In this document: in pieces, positions 33,172 to 44,313 of the stretch
Layout: every line of letters starts with the position of its first letter
Position numbering within the stretch: position 1 is the stretch's first letter
NCBI GenBank assembly: GCA_030737875.1
Contig: CM060922.1
Location: 757,031,603 to 757,095,602 of the forward strand
From: Allium sativum
Lineage: Eukaryota > Streptophyta > Magnoliopsida > Asparagales > Amaryllidaceae
Length of the DNA: 64,000 bases
Direction: 5' to 3'
Position numbers and translations under genes: made by a program
The notes under the pieces: generated by a model
What the model was told of the DNA's origin: nothing
What the model saw: the letters and a program-made list of their open reading frames with translations, nothing else
The model's database searches: none

Positions 33172-35734
33172 CAAAATATGACAATAAATATATGGCAAAT
33201 ATCTCCAAAATCCCTATCTCTTTAATATTCCTTTCCATTTCTTTCATGCACAAAATGGTAACCAATATACAAGAATATATCCAAAATCTATTTAATTTTG
33301 AAAATATTGTATCACCAAAATTCTATTAGTTTCCACCTATTTGTGATTTTGTATCACCAAAATTCAATATTCTCAACCATAGGATAACTGTATCGTTAGT
33401 AACATGCAAAGTAAATAACTACCCGAAGTTGCAAACATTTCAAAGCATTCATAAATATTTCATAAGTTTTAACGCCATTTGTTTTCCAAAATTATTTCAA
33501 ATTCAATAAGGCTTATATTCTACATATAATGTTCCAAAAATATTAATTGTTTATAAACATCTTAATAAACAAGTTAGATATATAATATAACTTCATAAAT
33601 ATTTGGCGTCAAATAATCTTACTATATTACATATCGTCATTTAATTCAAACCATTATATAACATTGTTTCAAAACAATTTATATATTGAATATCGATTAG
33701 AAACCATTAAACTTGAAATTTTTATCCAATTATAGATTTAAATTTAAATCAATATAAACCCATATAAACTTAGTGTAATTTTTTTTATATAATTCAATAT
33801 CATTTAAAGCACGTTTATAATCCATGTCTAGTTTAAAACAAATTTATAATTTAAATCTAATTTCAAAGTAATCTAAATAATTAAAAATCATTTAAAGTAA
33901 ATAATTCAAATCTTATACATAGTTATTTAAACAACGTAAATTTATTCAAACACAATTTAGAGAAATTCAAATCTTGTTTGAAATTAACGTAAAACTGATT
34001 TAATTTCCAATTAACTTTAAAATAAATTTAGATGCATATTTTTATTAAATCATATTTAAATTTTCAAGTTAAATTTTGAATTAAATTTCATTAAAAATTC
34101 AAATTCAACTTCATTAAATGATTAAATTTAAATAGTTAAGATAAACGAGTATATATAATTTTAACTCATATTCCAATACCATGGTTATGTGTCATTTTAG
34201 CCTATTTCGGATTTCTAGTTTTGTTTGTGGTATAAACCATTCAATAAGAATATCATTTTGATAATTAACAATTTGGTGATAGGTATATATCCCAATAAAC
34301 AACAAAATATCATCCATCATAACAATCGATATATTTACGTACATAACTGAGATCTAGGTCCATATGCAACACAACCATCATATATTAGTGTATTCGACTC
34401 AGTAACATTAAATTATAATATAAAATTAAATTTCAAAATAATGAATCTTAGATTCATGAAATTTAGTCTATTTCAATTCAATATTAAATGTCAATATATT
34501 TAATTCAAGTTCAAATGCTAACTTCAATTAAAATGACAATAATCTCCATTTAATTCACTTCAAATTCAATATGATACAATACAATTCAAAACTAAATTGA
34601 CTATAACTATATTAATAACAAATTTTCTAACATCTAATCAATTCAATCTTAATATTAGGTGTTAGCTAGCAACGGCACCTAATATCAATATTAGTGTAAG
34701 TACTCAAAATGTCAATTTATATTCTCGAAATAGTAGTGCAGCATCAACTTGCATGACATTATAAACGAATATATAAAACCCACGTATCGTGGTGTTATAT
34801 GCAAATTTAATTTAAACGGCAAATTTTATGCCGATTTCAATTCCTAGGAAATCAATTCTTAAAGTTAAATTCACATAAGAATAAAACAGTCATGAGTTAA
34901 AACACTCACCTTTGCATGTGAGCGGAGAATCACGCGATGTGAGTATCAAACATCAAAAACCACAGTGAGCTTACAAATGACGCAGATGAGCACAAACTTG
35001 ACAAGCGACATCAACACACATACGACCACAACAACGCTTCTTCTTATAATATTCTACTCGACCACAACGCATAAGTCTGCCAGTATCATTTTCCTCCTTG
35101 CAAAATTGCTCTACTTTTCCATATTTTGGGCTCATATTCATCAACATTTATAATAGCAATGCATTCAATTTTGATCCCCTACAGCATCAAACACAAAACT
35201 TGGGATGAAACAACGAAGTTAAGATATACCAAGAAACATGACATAGAGGAGAAATAGTTGGTAGATGAAGGGGCCGCGATGAGAGGAATTGTGGTTGTGG
35301 CCAAGCTGTAACAGGGAGGCATTATTGGAGGAGCTTGACTGAACAATGATGAGCAAGATGATGGTGGTTTTTGGTCAGGGAAGAACTGCATATGAATGTG
35401 CGTGCATTTTCTTTTCTTTTGTGGATGGAAATGGATGTATTACCATATGGATGTTGCATTTGGACGAATGAGTGTGCACACATGTAGAACTTACATGTTA
35501 TAACGAGATTATTTGCATACATGTTGGATTCATGGTACTAACATACATTGCATTAAGGAGGTCAACTGAATCAGCAGACCGCCTGATTTCCGCATTAGTG
35601 TTGGGACATATACACACACCCTTGCATATATTCATATAAGCATTAGAAGTCTTTTAAGGACAATGGATACCAGTGATTGATGGATGAGTAGATGGGTGAT
35701 GGATGGTAGGATATGCATTCTTCTCAACTTAAAG
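33172..35734. other. AT-rich unassigned repeat sequence
   Basis: There is no protein frame longer than about 70 residues, and none is recognisable. The stretch at 33800-34140 is a milder version of the ATTCAAA/TTTGAAT field of LTR H. At 34897-34916 the minus strand has an AAAGGTGAGTG donor-like site followed by an ACTCA motif, like the LTR leaders elsewhere here, which suggests a decayed minus-strand LTR. A hairpin with 10 bp arms (ATATTAGGTG) lies at 34652-34685. The last few hundred bases are probably the untranslated 3' tail of element E. I could not place any element boundary with confidence. Confidence 0.4.
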
Positions 35735-35769
35735 ATTTCGGGGACGAAATCCTTTGAGTAGGGGAGAAT
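35735..35769 (+). other. Polypurine tract region of element E
   Basis: The conserved TTTCGGGGACGAAAT block, then GAGTAGGGGAGAA, directly precedes the LTR start TGTAACACCACG. It matches the equivalent sites of B, A and F and identifies the LTR at 35770 as a 3' LTR. Confidence 0.8.
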
Positions 35770-35982
35770 GTAACACCACGAATTTCTAACGATACAAAAA
35801 GAGGATATATTAAATTATAACTAACTTAATATTCATAATTAAGGTAAACGAACTGCGCCATTGCGTCCGTCTCGAAATCCTGGTCAAGATAGACATTTGG
35901 TTTGCGTAAAACAGACACTGGATGAAGAAGTTATGAGGGTTTTAAGTTTGTATACGCGTAGAAGAATTATATATATACACAT
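35770..35982 (+). repeat. LTR of element E, first segment
   Basis: It begins TGTAACACCACG and contains CTGCGCCATTGCGTCC, TTTGCGTAAAACAGACAC and TGTATACGCGTAGAAGAAT. All have close counterparts in LTR G read on the minus strand from 22935. Element B interrupts it at CACAT (35978-35982), and it resumes at 45996. Confidence 0.82.
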
Positions 35983-38518
35983 TGTAATGACCCGCATTCT
36001 ATGTATCGAAGGATCGTAGAATATTTATTTCATTTTCATACGAAGTCGCATGGTCGTGTAACTTTGGGGAACGACTATTAGGGTCATTTCCGATGTTCAC
36101 GATTTTTGCCATTTTTAAATGACCGTTTTGCCCCTAGGAATATTTTTTCCATAACTTTTGAATGGTAAGGAGTTTTGACCTAAAACAACTTCCATTAGAT
36201 CCGGATGATTATTTACCTTTCCGTAGAGTGGTCACAATAGCCAAACGGACTTATCGTTTGGGAGATATGGCTGAAATAAGGTTTAGAAGGTGAAAAATAG
36301 CTTAACCAGGCCTAATTAGAGTGATTAGCAGCTAGGCCCATAATCCATTTCGGGATTAGGGTTATGAGAGGGCTGATAGGGTTAGGGAATTCAGTTTTTA
36401 TTCATTTTTACAACCGCCACTACCTCTCTTCAACCCTAACAATGGCCTCCACTTTCTAAAATCATCCCAAATCACTTTCTAATCACTTATTAGCCTAATC
36501 TACATCAAATCAAGGAGAATTAGTGCCAAATAAGAGGAAGAGCAGCCGTGTTGCATTGGAATTCGACCCATAACAGTAGAGCTTCAGATCTGAGTTTATA
36601 TTTTGGCTAAGTTGAGTGATTTGCATTGTTTTTCAATAATTATGGTTAATTAAGGGTGATTAGTGTTAATTAGCGAAATTATAACTCAGAAAAATTAGGA
36701 AAAATATTCAAAAATTCTAAAATATTATTTTAAGGCTCTGATAAAAATTTGGGTTAATTTGGATATGTTTTGCTAATCATATCATTAGTTATAGTTAAAC
36801 ATGATTAAGAGGAAAACCATGGGTTTTGGGTATGTTCAATTTATATTGGCATGATTATTCATCGTTTTGGTGTTTATGGTTGATTGTACATGTTGTTATG
36901 ACTTTATGATATGCTTTGTGATTGATTAGAAAAGATAGAATGGTCGAAAACGCCGTCGTATGGCGTAAAACATTCGTTGGGAAAATTGCAGAAAACTGTG
37001 CAGGAACTGGATCGGGTCGGAGGGAGGAAGTACGACCCGACCCGCTCGTGAAGTACCCCCTTCCACGAACCGCTGGTGGAGCCACGAAGCTTGAAGTTCT
37101 CCGACCCGAACTGCTTGCCCTGAATCATGGAACACCATGCAACTCTGACCCGACCTGGTGGAAAAAGAACGAACCGATCTAAACCACTCTGGGGATCATG
37201 GCCCGACCCGAACTGCTTGGTAGTCCACGTACTGTGCTTGCACACCCGAACCGAGCCATGGAGCTACCCCAACCCAAAGAGTACGACACGAATGGATTGG
37301 TAGCCACGAATATAAACCAAGGATGCACAGAACCGAACCGATGATGGCTGGACCATTTATCTCGACCAAACCGAACCGAAGATAAGAAGAATGACCGAAC
37401 TGATCCGAAGGAAATCAAAACCCGAGATGCAAAGGTAGTCCAAATAGGAAGTAGAACTCAGGATCTAGATGGGAACCAATGAGTTAACTTCATGAGTTGG
37501 ACTTTTCTACGGGGCGTGTGCTAAGGGGTTATCGATGTCCATAACTTTTATTCACCACCAAGACGGATGTTAGGCTACAGATCAGCGCAGTGGGGTAGTT
37601 ATTACTCCATGGGGTAGAGTGATCGTAGCATGGCTATGAGCCAGTGTAGTGGAGTCGTCATGACTTCATGGGGCAGAGTGGACATAACAAGGGATTAGTG
37701 GCTATGGATCAGTGCAGTGGAGCCATCATGACTCCATGGGGCTGAGTGATCATAGCAAAGGATTTGGGTGGTCAAAGCAGTGGATATCGTATGCTTTACA
37801 CACTGAGAGAGAGATGTGAGGATGGTTGCTATGCTTGATTGTTTGACATCACTATGACATACACCCCCCCTCTCCCCATATCTTTACACCATATGTTAGT
37901 GTCACCTTAGAGTATTGTACATCTTGTTGTGCTAACTCTTTGGTTGCAGGTCCAAATTCAGGTATGGTTAGTTATACCTGTTATTGTTCTGTTTTGCTGC
38001 TTATAGCTCATACCAGACTTTTGTCTGACCCAGAGGTTTAAGTCTCTTCTTATTATCTGGGTGCTCCTAAACGAGCAGACTAGAGACAGGTTAGCTGGTT
38101 ATGCACGAGTAGCTGATCCGACGACGAGCAGGAGGCTCCCATGTGTTATCTACATATATTCTCCCTGTGTTATTGCTGGTCACTGCTTGGGCATTAGTGT
38201 TGTACCTTTCCTTTCTTTTGCTTTAGAGACAGTATTTTGAAGTTGTAATAATGATGTTGGATCATAAGCTGTATTTTGGATTCCGCTGCTATGATGGTTT
38301 AGTTTTCATCTTATGCACTGTCTCTTCTGTTTTATGTCAAAGTTATGTTATTATTATATTTTATCCCATGCACTATGAGAGAGATTCTACAGGTTCCTTG
38401 TTAGTTCAAGTTCCTTTCATTTCCTTTTTTTCCTTCTTGGGCGACCGTCCCGTGCTGGTTGGACATCGGCACAACGCATTTCAGGGAAATGTCGGCTAGT
38501 CCGGGGCGGGCCATCACA
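35983..38518 (+). repeat. 5' LTR of element B (2,536 bp)
   Basis: TGTAATGACCC...GGGCCATCACA. It contains a weakened splice-donor-like site (CTAA/GTTGAGT, 36608-36617), a field of CCGACCC/GAACCG units (36900-37400), a block of diverged repeats around CATGGGGTAGAGTG and GCAGTGGAG (37570-37760), and the dyad CCAGACTTTTGTCTGACC at 38013-38030. No TATA consensus is obvious. Open frames such as 36904-37245 (minus) come from the low-complexity units. Confidence 0.93.
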
Positions 38519-38520
38519 CT

Positions 38521-38532
38521 TGTTATCAGAGC
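38521..38532 (+). other. Primer binding site of element B
   Basis: TGTTATCAGAGC lies two bases after the 5' LTR, one change from TGGTATCAGAGC (initiator tRNA-Met). Confidence 0.85.
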
Positions 38533-38700
38533 TCTATGCTGCGTAGTTAATCTAGGGAAAGACACCAGGGAGAGATAGTATACATATATGAGAGCTCGTA
38601 TTTGTGATATTTTGGTTTTCAAAAGCTATATATATACACTATTAGTATATCTAAGGATGGAGTCGCACTGCACTGGCACCACTGAAGAGATGGTTAATCG

Positions 38701-38714
38701 TTTTCTCCCTACAG
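38701..38714 (+). promoter_or_regulatory. Putative splice acceptor before gag of element B
   Basis: TTTTCTCCCTACAG is a good 3' splice site ending 8 bases before the gag ATG (38723). Element A has TTTCCCTTTTTCAG in the same place. Together with donor-like sites in the LTRs this suggests a removable leader of about 2.1 kb. Confidence 0.45.
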
Positions 38715-38722
38715 ATTGAACG

Positions 38723-39640
38723 ATGAGCCGATATACTAGGAATACTGGTTCAGGAGCCAATAATAGAAATGCTCCTGATATGAGGACGATGTTCAATGAC
38801 TTCATGAGAGAGATGCTTAGCGATGTCCAGAGGGCAGCTCCTAATGTTGCAAATGGTGGTAGTGCAGCGGTGCAGGCGCCTAGGGCCGATTTTGCCAAGC
38901 TCTGTAAGGACTACACTAGTCTTGGTGGGAAGCCGTTCCACGGAACGGAATTGGCTGTAGAAGTTCAGGATTGGCTCGATAGTTGTGAGCACATATTCGA
39001 GGACTAAGGGATCGATGAAGCGATGAAGAGGAAGCTAGCATCTCGTCAGCTGCAAGGACGGGCTATGAATTGGTAGAATGCTATTAAGGCAGCTACCGCT
39101 GAGGATCAAGTTACTTGGGATCAGTTTAAGGCCCAATTCTGTGATAAGTTTATCCCAGCAGCCCAGAAGTCAGATTTGTTTAGGAAGTTCTTGGAGCTTA
39201 AGCAGAGTGGTAGGGCAGTCTCGGAGTATATTGCTGAGTTTGATACGTTATCAAAGTATGGATTATCCCTTATTGACACTCCCGAGAAGAAGAATGAGAA
39301 GTTCGTAATTGGATTAGATCGGTACTTAGGAGAAGGATTATAAACCATATTGATGAGACTTTTGAATCGATTGTTGGTAAAGAATTGAGATCAGAGAGCC
39401 TTTATCCTAAGCCCAAGACTGAAGTCGATGTTGCATCTGCAGAGGGGGCCAAAGCTGCAGACAAGCGGTAGAGGCAAGAATAGTTCTCAAAGTAAAAGGA
39501 AGCAGGGTCAGGCCAAGGATGTCAGAAAAAGAAAGATAAGAAAGATGTTGAGTGTTTTAGCTGTGGAAAGAAGGGCCACTATGCCAAAGAATGTCGAGCA
39601 AAGCCAGCGGATAGGAAGTGCTTCAACTGCGGCCAAGTAG
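38723..39640 (+). pseudogene. gag: gag pseudogene of element B
   Basis: The ATG at 38723 opens MSRYTRNTGSGANN. The gag core GGKPFHGTE...VQDWLDSC follows (about residues 70-90), then [15 protein letters not shown] and [19 protein letters not shown]. In-frame stops are at 39005-39007 and 39074-39076. A single-base loss near 39335 shifts the frame. Two CCHC knuckles follow at 39554-39640: [14 protein letters not shown] is complete, and the second (CFNCGQVG...) is broken by an extra base in GTAGGGG. Compared with the intact gag of A the order and spacing are unchanged. Gag would assemble the particle and bind RNA. Confidence 0.9.
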
Positions 39641-40060
39641 GGGCATCACAAAGATAAATGTCCACAACCCCCCCAAAGAGAAGCAGATTGTGAAAGCATA
39701 TGCTCTTAATGTTGTTCCTTCTTCGTCGAATGCCCTAACTGCGGCGGAGAAAGGAAAGAATGTTGTCATTCAAGGTATGCTTTCTATTTATGATGTTCAT
39801 GTTCCAGTATTATTTGATACTGGGGCTTCCAGTTCCATTATATCTAGTGACCTGGTACGTAAGTTAGGACTGGAACCCGAGATAGTTAATTGACCTTTAG
39901 CGGTGACGAACCTGATTGGTGGTTCGACTAGCCTTAGTATGATTTGTCGTAATGTGGTCTTATCGAGTCATGGATGTATGTTTTCTTGTGATTGCTTTGT
40001 TTTGGGCTTTACTGGGTTTGGCATTATTTTGGGAGTCGATTGGCTCCAAAGATATGGGGG
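39640..40060 (+). pseudogene. Protease pseudogene of element B
   Basis: The frame 39618-39893 contains [19 protein letters not shown], the aspartic protease active site. It ends at a TGA (39891-39893), where A has the codon after IVD. The same frame then continues with [20 protein letters not shown] and [14 protein letters not shown] up to a small deletion near 40055 that shifts into the RT frame. In A these segments are one uninterrupted protein. Confidence 0.85.
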
Positions 40061-41118
40061 TAGACTGTGAAGGATTTTCGGTGACTATTAGGGAGGATGA
40101 TGGGCGGAGGGTAGTGTTTGGTGGCCTACCTAGTGATGAGGTGATGACTAGTTTTCTAAATTCCCTCGACATCTCGCAGGACGAGTTAGCAGGAAATCCC
40201 ATTGCTGGCCAGTATCCAGATATCTTCGAGGAAGTAACCAGACTTCCACCACACCATGAGATTGAGTTCTGTATTGATTTAGTGAAAGATGCCAGTCCTA
40301 TAGTGACGCCACTTCGTCATATGGCACCAAGGGAGCAAAGAGAGCTCGGGGTGCAAGTAAGCGATCTTTTGAAGAAGGGATTTATCAGAAGAAGTGCCTT
40401 TGAGTGGGGAGCACCGGTTGTATTTGCTACCAAGGCAGATGGTTCCCTTCGTTTATGTGTGGACTATCGCGAGTTGAATAAAGTGACTTTGAAGAATAAG
40501 TATCATCTTCCACGGATAGATGATTTGTTTGATCAACTGGAAGGAGCAAGAGTGTTCTCCTTATTGGACCTAGCGATAGGATTTCATCAGCTTCGAGTAG
40601 CAGCTCAGGGTATTCCTAAAATGGCATTTCAGACGCCGTCTGGATTCTATGAGTGGTTGGTCATGCCATTCAGGTTGACCAATGCACCAACATATTTTGT
40701 GGATCTTATGAATAGAGTATTCCGAGATCAATTGAATAAGTTTGTTCTTGTGTTCATGGACGATATACTTGTTTATTCGAGGACAGAGGAAGAACACAAG
40801 GAACATTTGAGAGTAGTGATGGAGGTGTTGAGAAAACACCAATTGAAAGCGAAGTTTTCTAAGTGTCATTTCTGGAGGAGGGAAGTGAGATTCTTGGGCC
40901 ATGTTGTTTTAGAGAATGGTATTGTCGTGGACCCAACGAAGGTGGCTACGGTACAGGATAGGTCTACGCCCAAGAATGCAACAGACGTAAGAAGCTTCTT
41001 GGGATTAGATGGATATTATCGTAATTTTATCCAATACTTCTCCAAGATAGTGGCACTGTTAACTCAGTTGGCCAAAAAGAATCAAGCTTTCGTTTGGGAC
41101 GAAAGGGTACCGGACTAG
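40055..41118 (+). pseudogene. Reverse transcriptase pseudogene of element B
   Basis: This frame is open from about [16 protein letters not shown] to FVWDERVPD. It has [31 protein letters not shown], the thumb/palm motifs and the active-site box FMDD near 40755-40766. The first 30 or so codons of the open frame (from 39952) belong to another frame of the protease. A deletion at about 41108 joins FVWDE to [11 protein letters not shown] of RNase H, removing some 40 residues present in A. The catalytic aspartates appear intact, but the polyprotein is broken on both sides. Confidence 0.9.
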
Positions 41119-41400
41119 GTGCTGTATTGATGCAAGGAGGTAGGGTTGTAGCTTATGCAAGTCGGCAACTGAAACCGCTTGAGAAAAGATAACCTACCCA
41201 TGATTTGGAATTGGCAGCAATCGTGTTTGCATTGAAGATGTGGAGACATTATCTCCTGGGAGAAAGATTCGAGTTGTTTACCGATTATAAATCGTTAAAG
41301 TATCTCTTCTCTCAAAAGGATCTAAATCTCTGAAAGCAAAGATGGCTAGAATTCTTGGCTTCCTATGATTTTGATATCACGTATACACCAGGAAAGGGCA
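41108..41400 (+). pseudogene. RNase H pseudogene of element B
   Basis: [24 protein letters not shown], a stop (TAA near 41189), [20 protein letters not shown] and [16 protein letters not shown] are all present. A TGA (near 41332) follows, then the ASYDFDITYTPGKGN linker to integrase. The N-terminal part of the domain, with its first catalytic aspartate (DACG in A), is missing because of the deletion. Confidence 0.85.
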
Positions 41401-42761
41401 ATGCGATAGCTGATGCATTGAGTAGGAGACATGCCAGTTTAGGGGCTATGTTTCTTGAATGGAAGCAACTGGAGTATATCGCTGGGTATGATTTCAGACC
41501 AAAGTGCGAATTGGATCCAGAAATATTGGCAAGTTTGACGATCAGACCCACTTTGATTGAGCGGGTTGGTTCTAGTCAGAGGAACGATCCTAACCTATTG
41601 GAAATCATCTCTATGTTAGAGATGGGTGTCGACAGTGAGGAGATGAACAAGTATGGGCTTGACCGAGACGGATGGCTTAGAAAGAATGCGAGATTAGTTG
41701 TACCCAATGTAAATGTATTGAGAGATGAAGTGCTTAGAGAATGTCATCACTCGAAACTGACTATACATCCCGGAGGTAATAAAATGTATCGAGACATGAA
41801 GCAGACCTACTACTGGGAAGGGATGAAAAGAGACATTGGGAAGTTTATATCCAAATGCATGAATTGCCAGCTAGTTAAAGCCGAGAAAAAGAATCCTAGT
41901 GGTTTGTTGCAACAATTAGAAATTCTAGAATGGAAATGGGAACAAGTCTCAATAGATTTCATTGACGGGTTACCAAGGACTAGATCGGGCCATGATAGCA
42001 TTTGGGTGATTGTGGACCGATTGACTAAGAGTGCAAAGTTTATGCCCGTCAAGTCAAATAGAACAACAACTAAGTTAGCAGAACTGTATATGAAGTGGGT
42101 AGTGAGATTTCATGGAGTACCCAAAGGCATTGTAAGTGACCGAGATCCGTTGTTCACTACTGGATTTTGGAAGAGCTTACAAGAGGCTTTAGGATCAGAA
42201 TTACATCTCAGTACCGCGTATCATCCTCAAAAAGACGGTCAGACAGAGAGGGTGAATCGTATATTAAAAGATCTCTTGAGAGCTTATACATTGGATTTTG
42301 GAGGGTCTTGGGATGACCATTTGCATCTGGTTGAATTTTCATATAATAATAGTTATCAGTCTAGTATTGGTATGGCTCCATTTGAAGTTTTGTACGGAAG
42401 ACCATGCAACTCACCATCATGTTGGTTAGAAACTGGTGAGAAATTTGAGTTCGGGCCAGATATGTTAAGAGAAACTTCAGACAAGATCAGAGTTATCCAA
42501 CAGCGAATGAAGGCTGCTCAAGATAGGCAGAAGAGTTATGCTGATAAGAGGAGAAGAGATCTAAAATTCTCCATTGGCGACTTGGTGTTTGTCAAGATTT
42601 CTCCATTAAAGAGCATGATTCGATTTGGCAGGAGAGGCAAGTTAGCACCAAGATTTTATGGTCCATTCCCAGTTCTCGAGCATGTTGGGAATTTGGCATA
42701 TAAAGTTGAGTGCCAAACAAGATGGTGGGAGTTCGCAACACATTTCATGTTTCCAAGTTAA
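41355..42761 (+). pseudogene. Integrase pseudogene of element B (long open frame)
   Basis: A 468-residue open frame has the zinc-binding [11 protein letters not shown]...[10 protein letters not shown] region. The DDE core follows: [29 protein letters not shown], and AYHPQKDGQTERVNR carrying the glutamate. It then runs through the C-terminal SIGDLVFVKISPLK and RGKLAPRFYGPF segments. A one-base loss near 42708 turns the last 15 residues into nonsense, and the frame resumes at 42710. The Lys for Thr in HPQKDGQ differs from A and C. Confidence 0.9.
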
Positions 42762-43000
42762 GGAAATTCGTGCACGATCCCAATATGGCTATTTCACTGG
42801 ATCAGTTGGATGACATCGAAGTAGAACCCGAGGCGGTTGGGAACCGCAAGCTGATCCATGTTGTCAAGAGTGATACGAAGCAACTTCGAAGGAAGGTGGT
42901 AAAACTAGTCAAGGTTCAGTGGGGCGAGAATGAGAGTGACTGTACTTGGGAAACAGAGGAGAGCATAAGGGAATCACATCCAGAACTCTTTGCCTGGTAA
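42710..43000 (+). pseudogene. Integrase tail and chromodomain of element B
   Basis: After the frameshift the frame reads PNKMVGVRNTFHVSKLRKFV, an acidic linker, then KLVKVQWGENESDCTWETEE and an ESHPELFAW end. The tail is a chromodomain-like module as in other chromoviruses, and it is 96 residues in this frame. It ends 171 bases before the 3' LTR. Confidence 0.85.
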
Positions 43001-43150
43001 GATTTTAATAGTGATAGTTCCTTCCCTTGTTAGTAAACCGCATGCTAGGGTAGGCCTGTTGTGCTTGTTGTCTATGTTTGATTGTTTGTGAATGACTGAT
43101 AGGCATGCGAAACACCTTTGTATGTCTTTGGTTAAGGAATTTCGGGGGCG

Positions 43151-43171
43151 AAATTTCTTAAGAGGAGAGAG
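43151..43171 (+). other. Polypurine tract of element B
   Basis: AAATTTCTTAAGAGGAGAGAG immediately precedes the 3' LTR (43172); the AAGAGGAGAGAG run is the purine primer. Confidence 0.85.
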
Positions 43172-44168
43172 TGTAACGACCCGCATTCTACATATCGAAG
43201 GATCGTAGAATATTTATTTCATTTTTATACGAAGTCGTATGGTTGTGTAACTTTGGGAATGACTATTGGGGTCATTTTCGATGTTCACGATTTTTGCCGA
43301 TTTTTAAATGACCGTTTTGCCCCTAGCGAATATTGTTTTGCCCATAACTTTTGATTAGCAAGGGATTTTGACCTGAAACCACATCCATTAGATAAGTATG
43401 ATGGTTTACCTTTCCATAGAGTGGTCACATTAGCCAAACGGGCTTACCGTTTGGGAGATATGACTGAAATAAGGTTTAGAAGGTGAAAAACAGCTTAACT
43501 GGGTCTAATTAAAATGAGTAGCAGCTAGGCCCATAACCCATTTCAGGATTAGGGTTATGAGAGGGCTGATAGGGTTAGGGAATTCAGTTTTTATTCATTT
43601 TTACAGCTGCTACTTACCTCTCTTCAACCCTAACAATGGCCTCCACTTTCTAAAATCATCCCAAATCGTTTTCTAATCACTTATTAGCCTAATCTACATC
43701 AAATCAAGGAGGATTAGTGCCAAATCAGAGGAAGAGCAGCCGTATTGCATTGGAATTCAACCAAAAATAGTAGAGTTCAGATCTGTGTTTATATTTTGGC
43801 TAAGGTGAGTGATTTGCATTGTTTTTCACTAATTATGGTTAATTAGGGGTGATTAGTGTTAATTAGCGAAATTATAACTCAGAAAAATTTGGAAAAATAT
43901 TCATAAATTTTAAAATATTATATTAGGGCTATTGTTGAGAAAAAATTACATAAAATAAGAATTTGTGTTGGATTGGCACAACAATAAATATGGAAAATAT
44001 AAAACATAATATAGAACAAGAAAAGAGAAATTGTGAGTAAATAATTACCCCGGGGGGATCTTTAGAATTACTACTACTTAGCTTTCAATTCGCCTCTGAC
44101 CATCAAATTAAATGTGAATAACCCGTCCTCCTCTCTTTGAAACAAGGTTCAAATTTTGTTTTTAAATT

Positions 44169-44173
44169 GTTGG

Positions 44174-44210
<37 letters not shown>

Positions 44211-44233
44211 CGTGTCACCAGTTCAAATCTAGT
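44169..44233 (+). pseudogene. trnF-GAA: Truncated plastid tRNA-Phe (GAA) gene copy
   Basis: The D arm (AGCTCAGTTGGTAGAGC), the anticodon arm with GAA (AGAGGACTGAAAATCCTC) and the T arm (TCACCAGTTCAAATCT) match the plastid trnF. The last ten or so bases, including the 3' half of the acceptor stem, are missing where rps11 sequence begins. It cannot fold a complete acceptor stem, so I call it a pseudogene. The sequence differs clearly from the plant mitochondrial and nuclear tRNA-Phe patterns. Confidence 0.88.
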
Positions 44234-44235
44234 AA

Positions 44236-44313
44236 GCAGCCGCTTTAGATGCTATTCGTACTGTAGTAGATCAAAGTATGCAACGAGCAGAAGTTATGAT
44301 AGAAGGTTTGGGT
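44236..44313 (+). pseudogene. rps11: Fragment of plastid ribosomal protein S11 gene
   Basis: The forward frame reads [20 protein letters not shown]. This is the conserved central part of plastid S11 ([21 protein letters not shown] in typical plastids) with a few changes. About 26 codons are present, flanked by trnF on the left and LTR on the right. It has no start or stop and is not expressed from here. Confidence 0.85.

Larger units (their letters stand above)
43932..44313 (+). other. Plastid-derived DNA patch (NUPT mosaic) in the 3' LTR of B
   Basis: At least two plastid genes that are not neighbours in angiosperm plastomes are joined head to tail: most of trnF-GAA (44169-44233) and an internal piece of rps11 (44236-44313). 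The preceding 43932-44168 looks like plastid spacer (AT-rich, with a CCCCGGGGGGATC run and an ACCCGTCCTCCTCTC segment), but I cannot place it. At the right junction TTTGGGTATGT is common to insert and LTR, which suggests microhomology-mediated joining. The LTR lost about 86 bases at the site. This looks like filler DNA captured during repair of a double-strand break. Confidence 0.85.

Noticed and set aside
44169..44233. A functional tRNA-Phe gene
   Set aside because: The anticodon arm is intact, but the 3' acceptor half is missing, it is joined to rps11 sequence, and it sits inside an LTR. It is a plastid-derived fragment.
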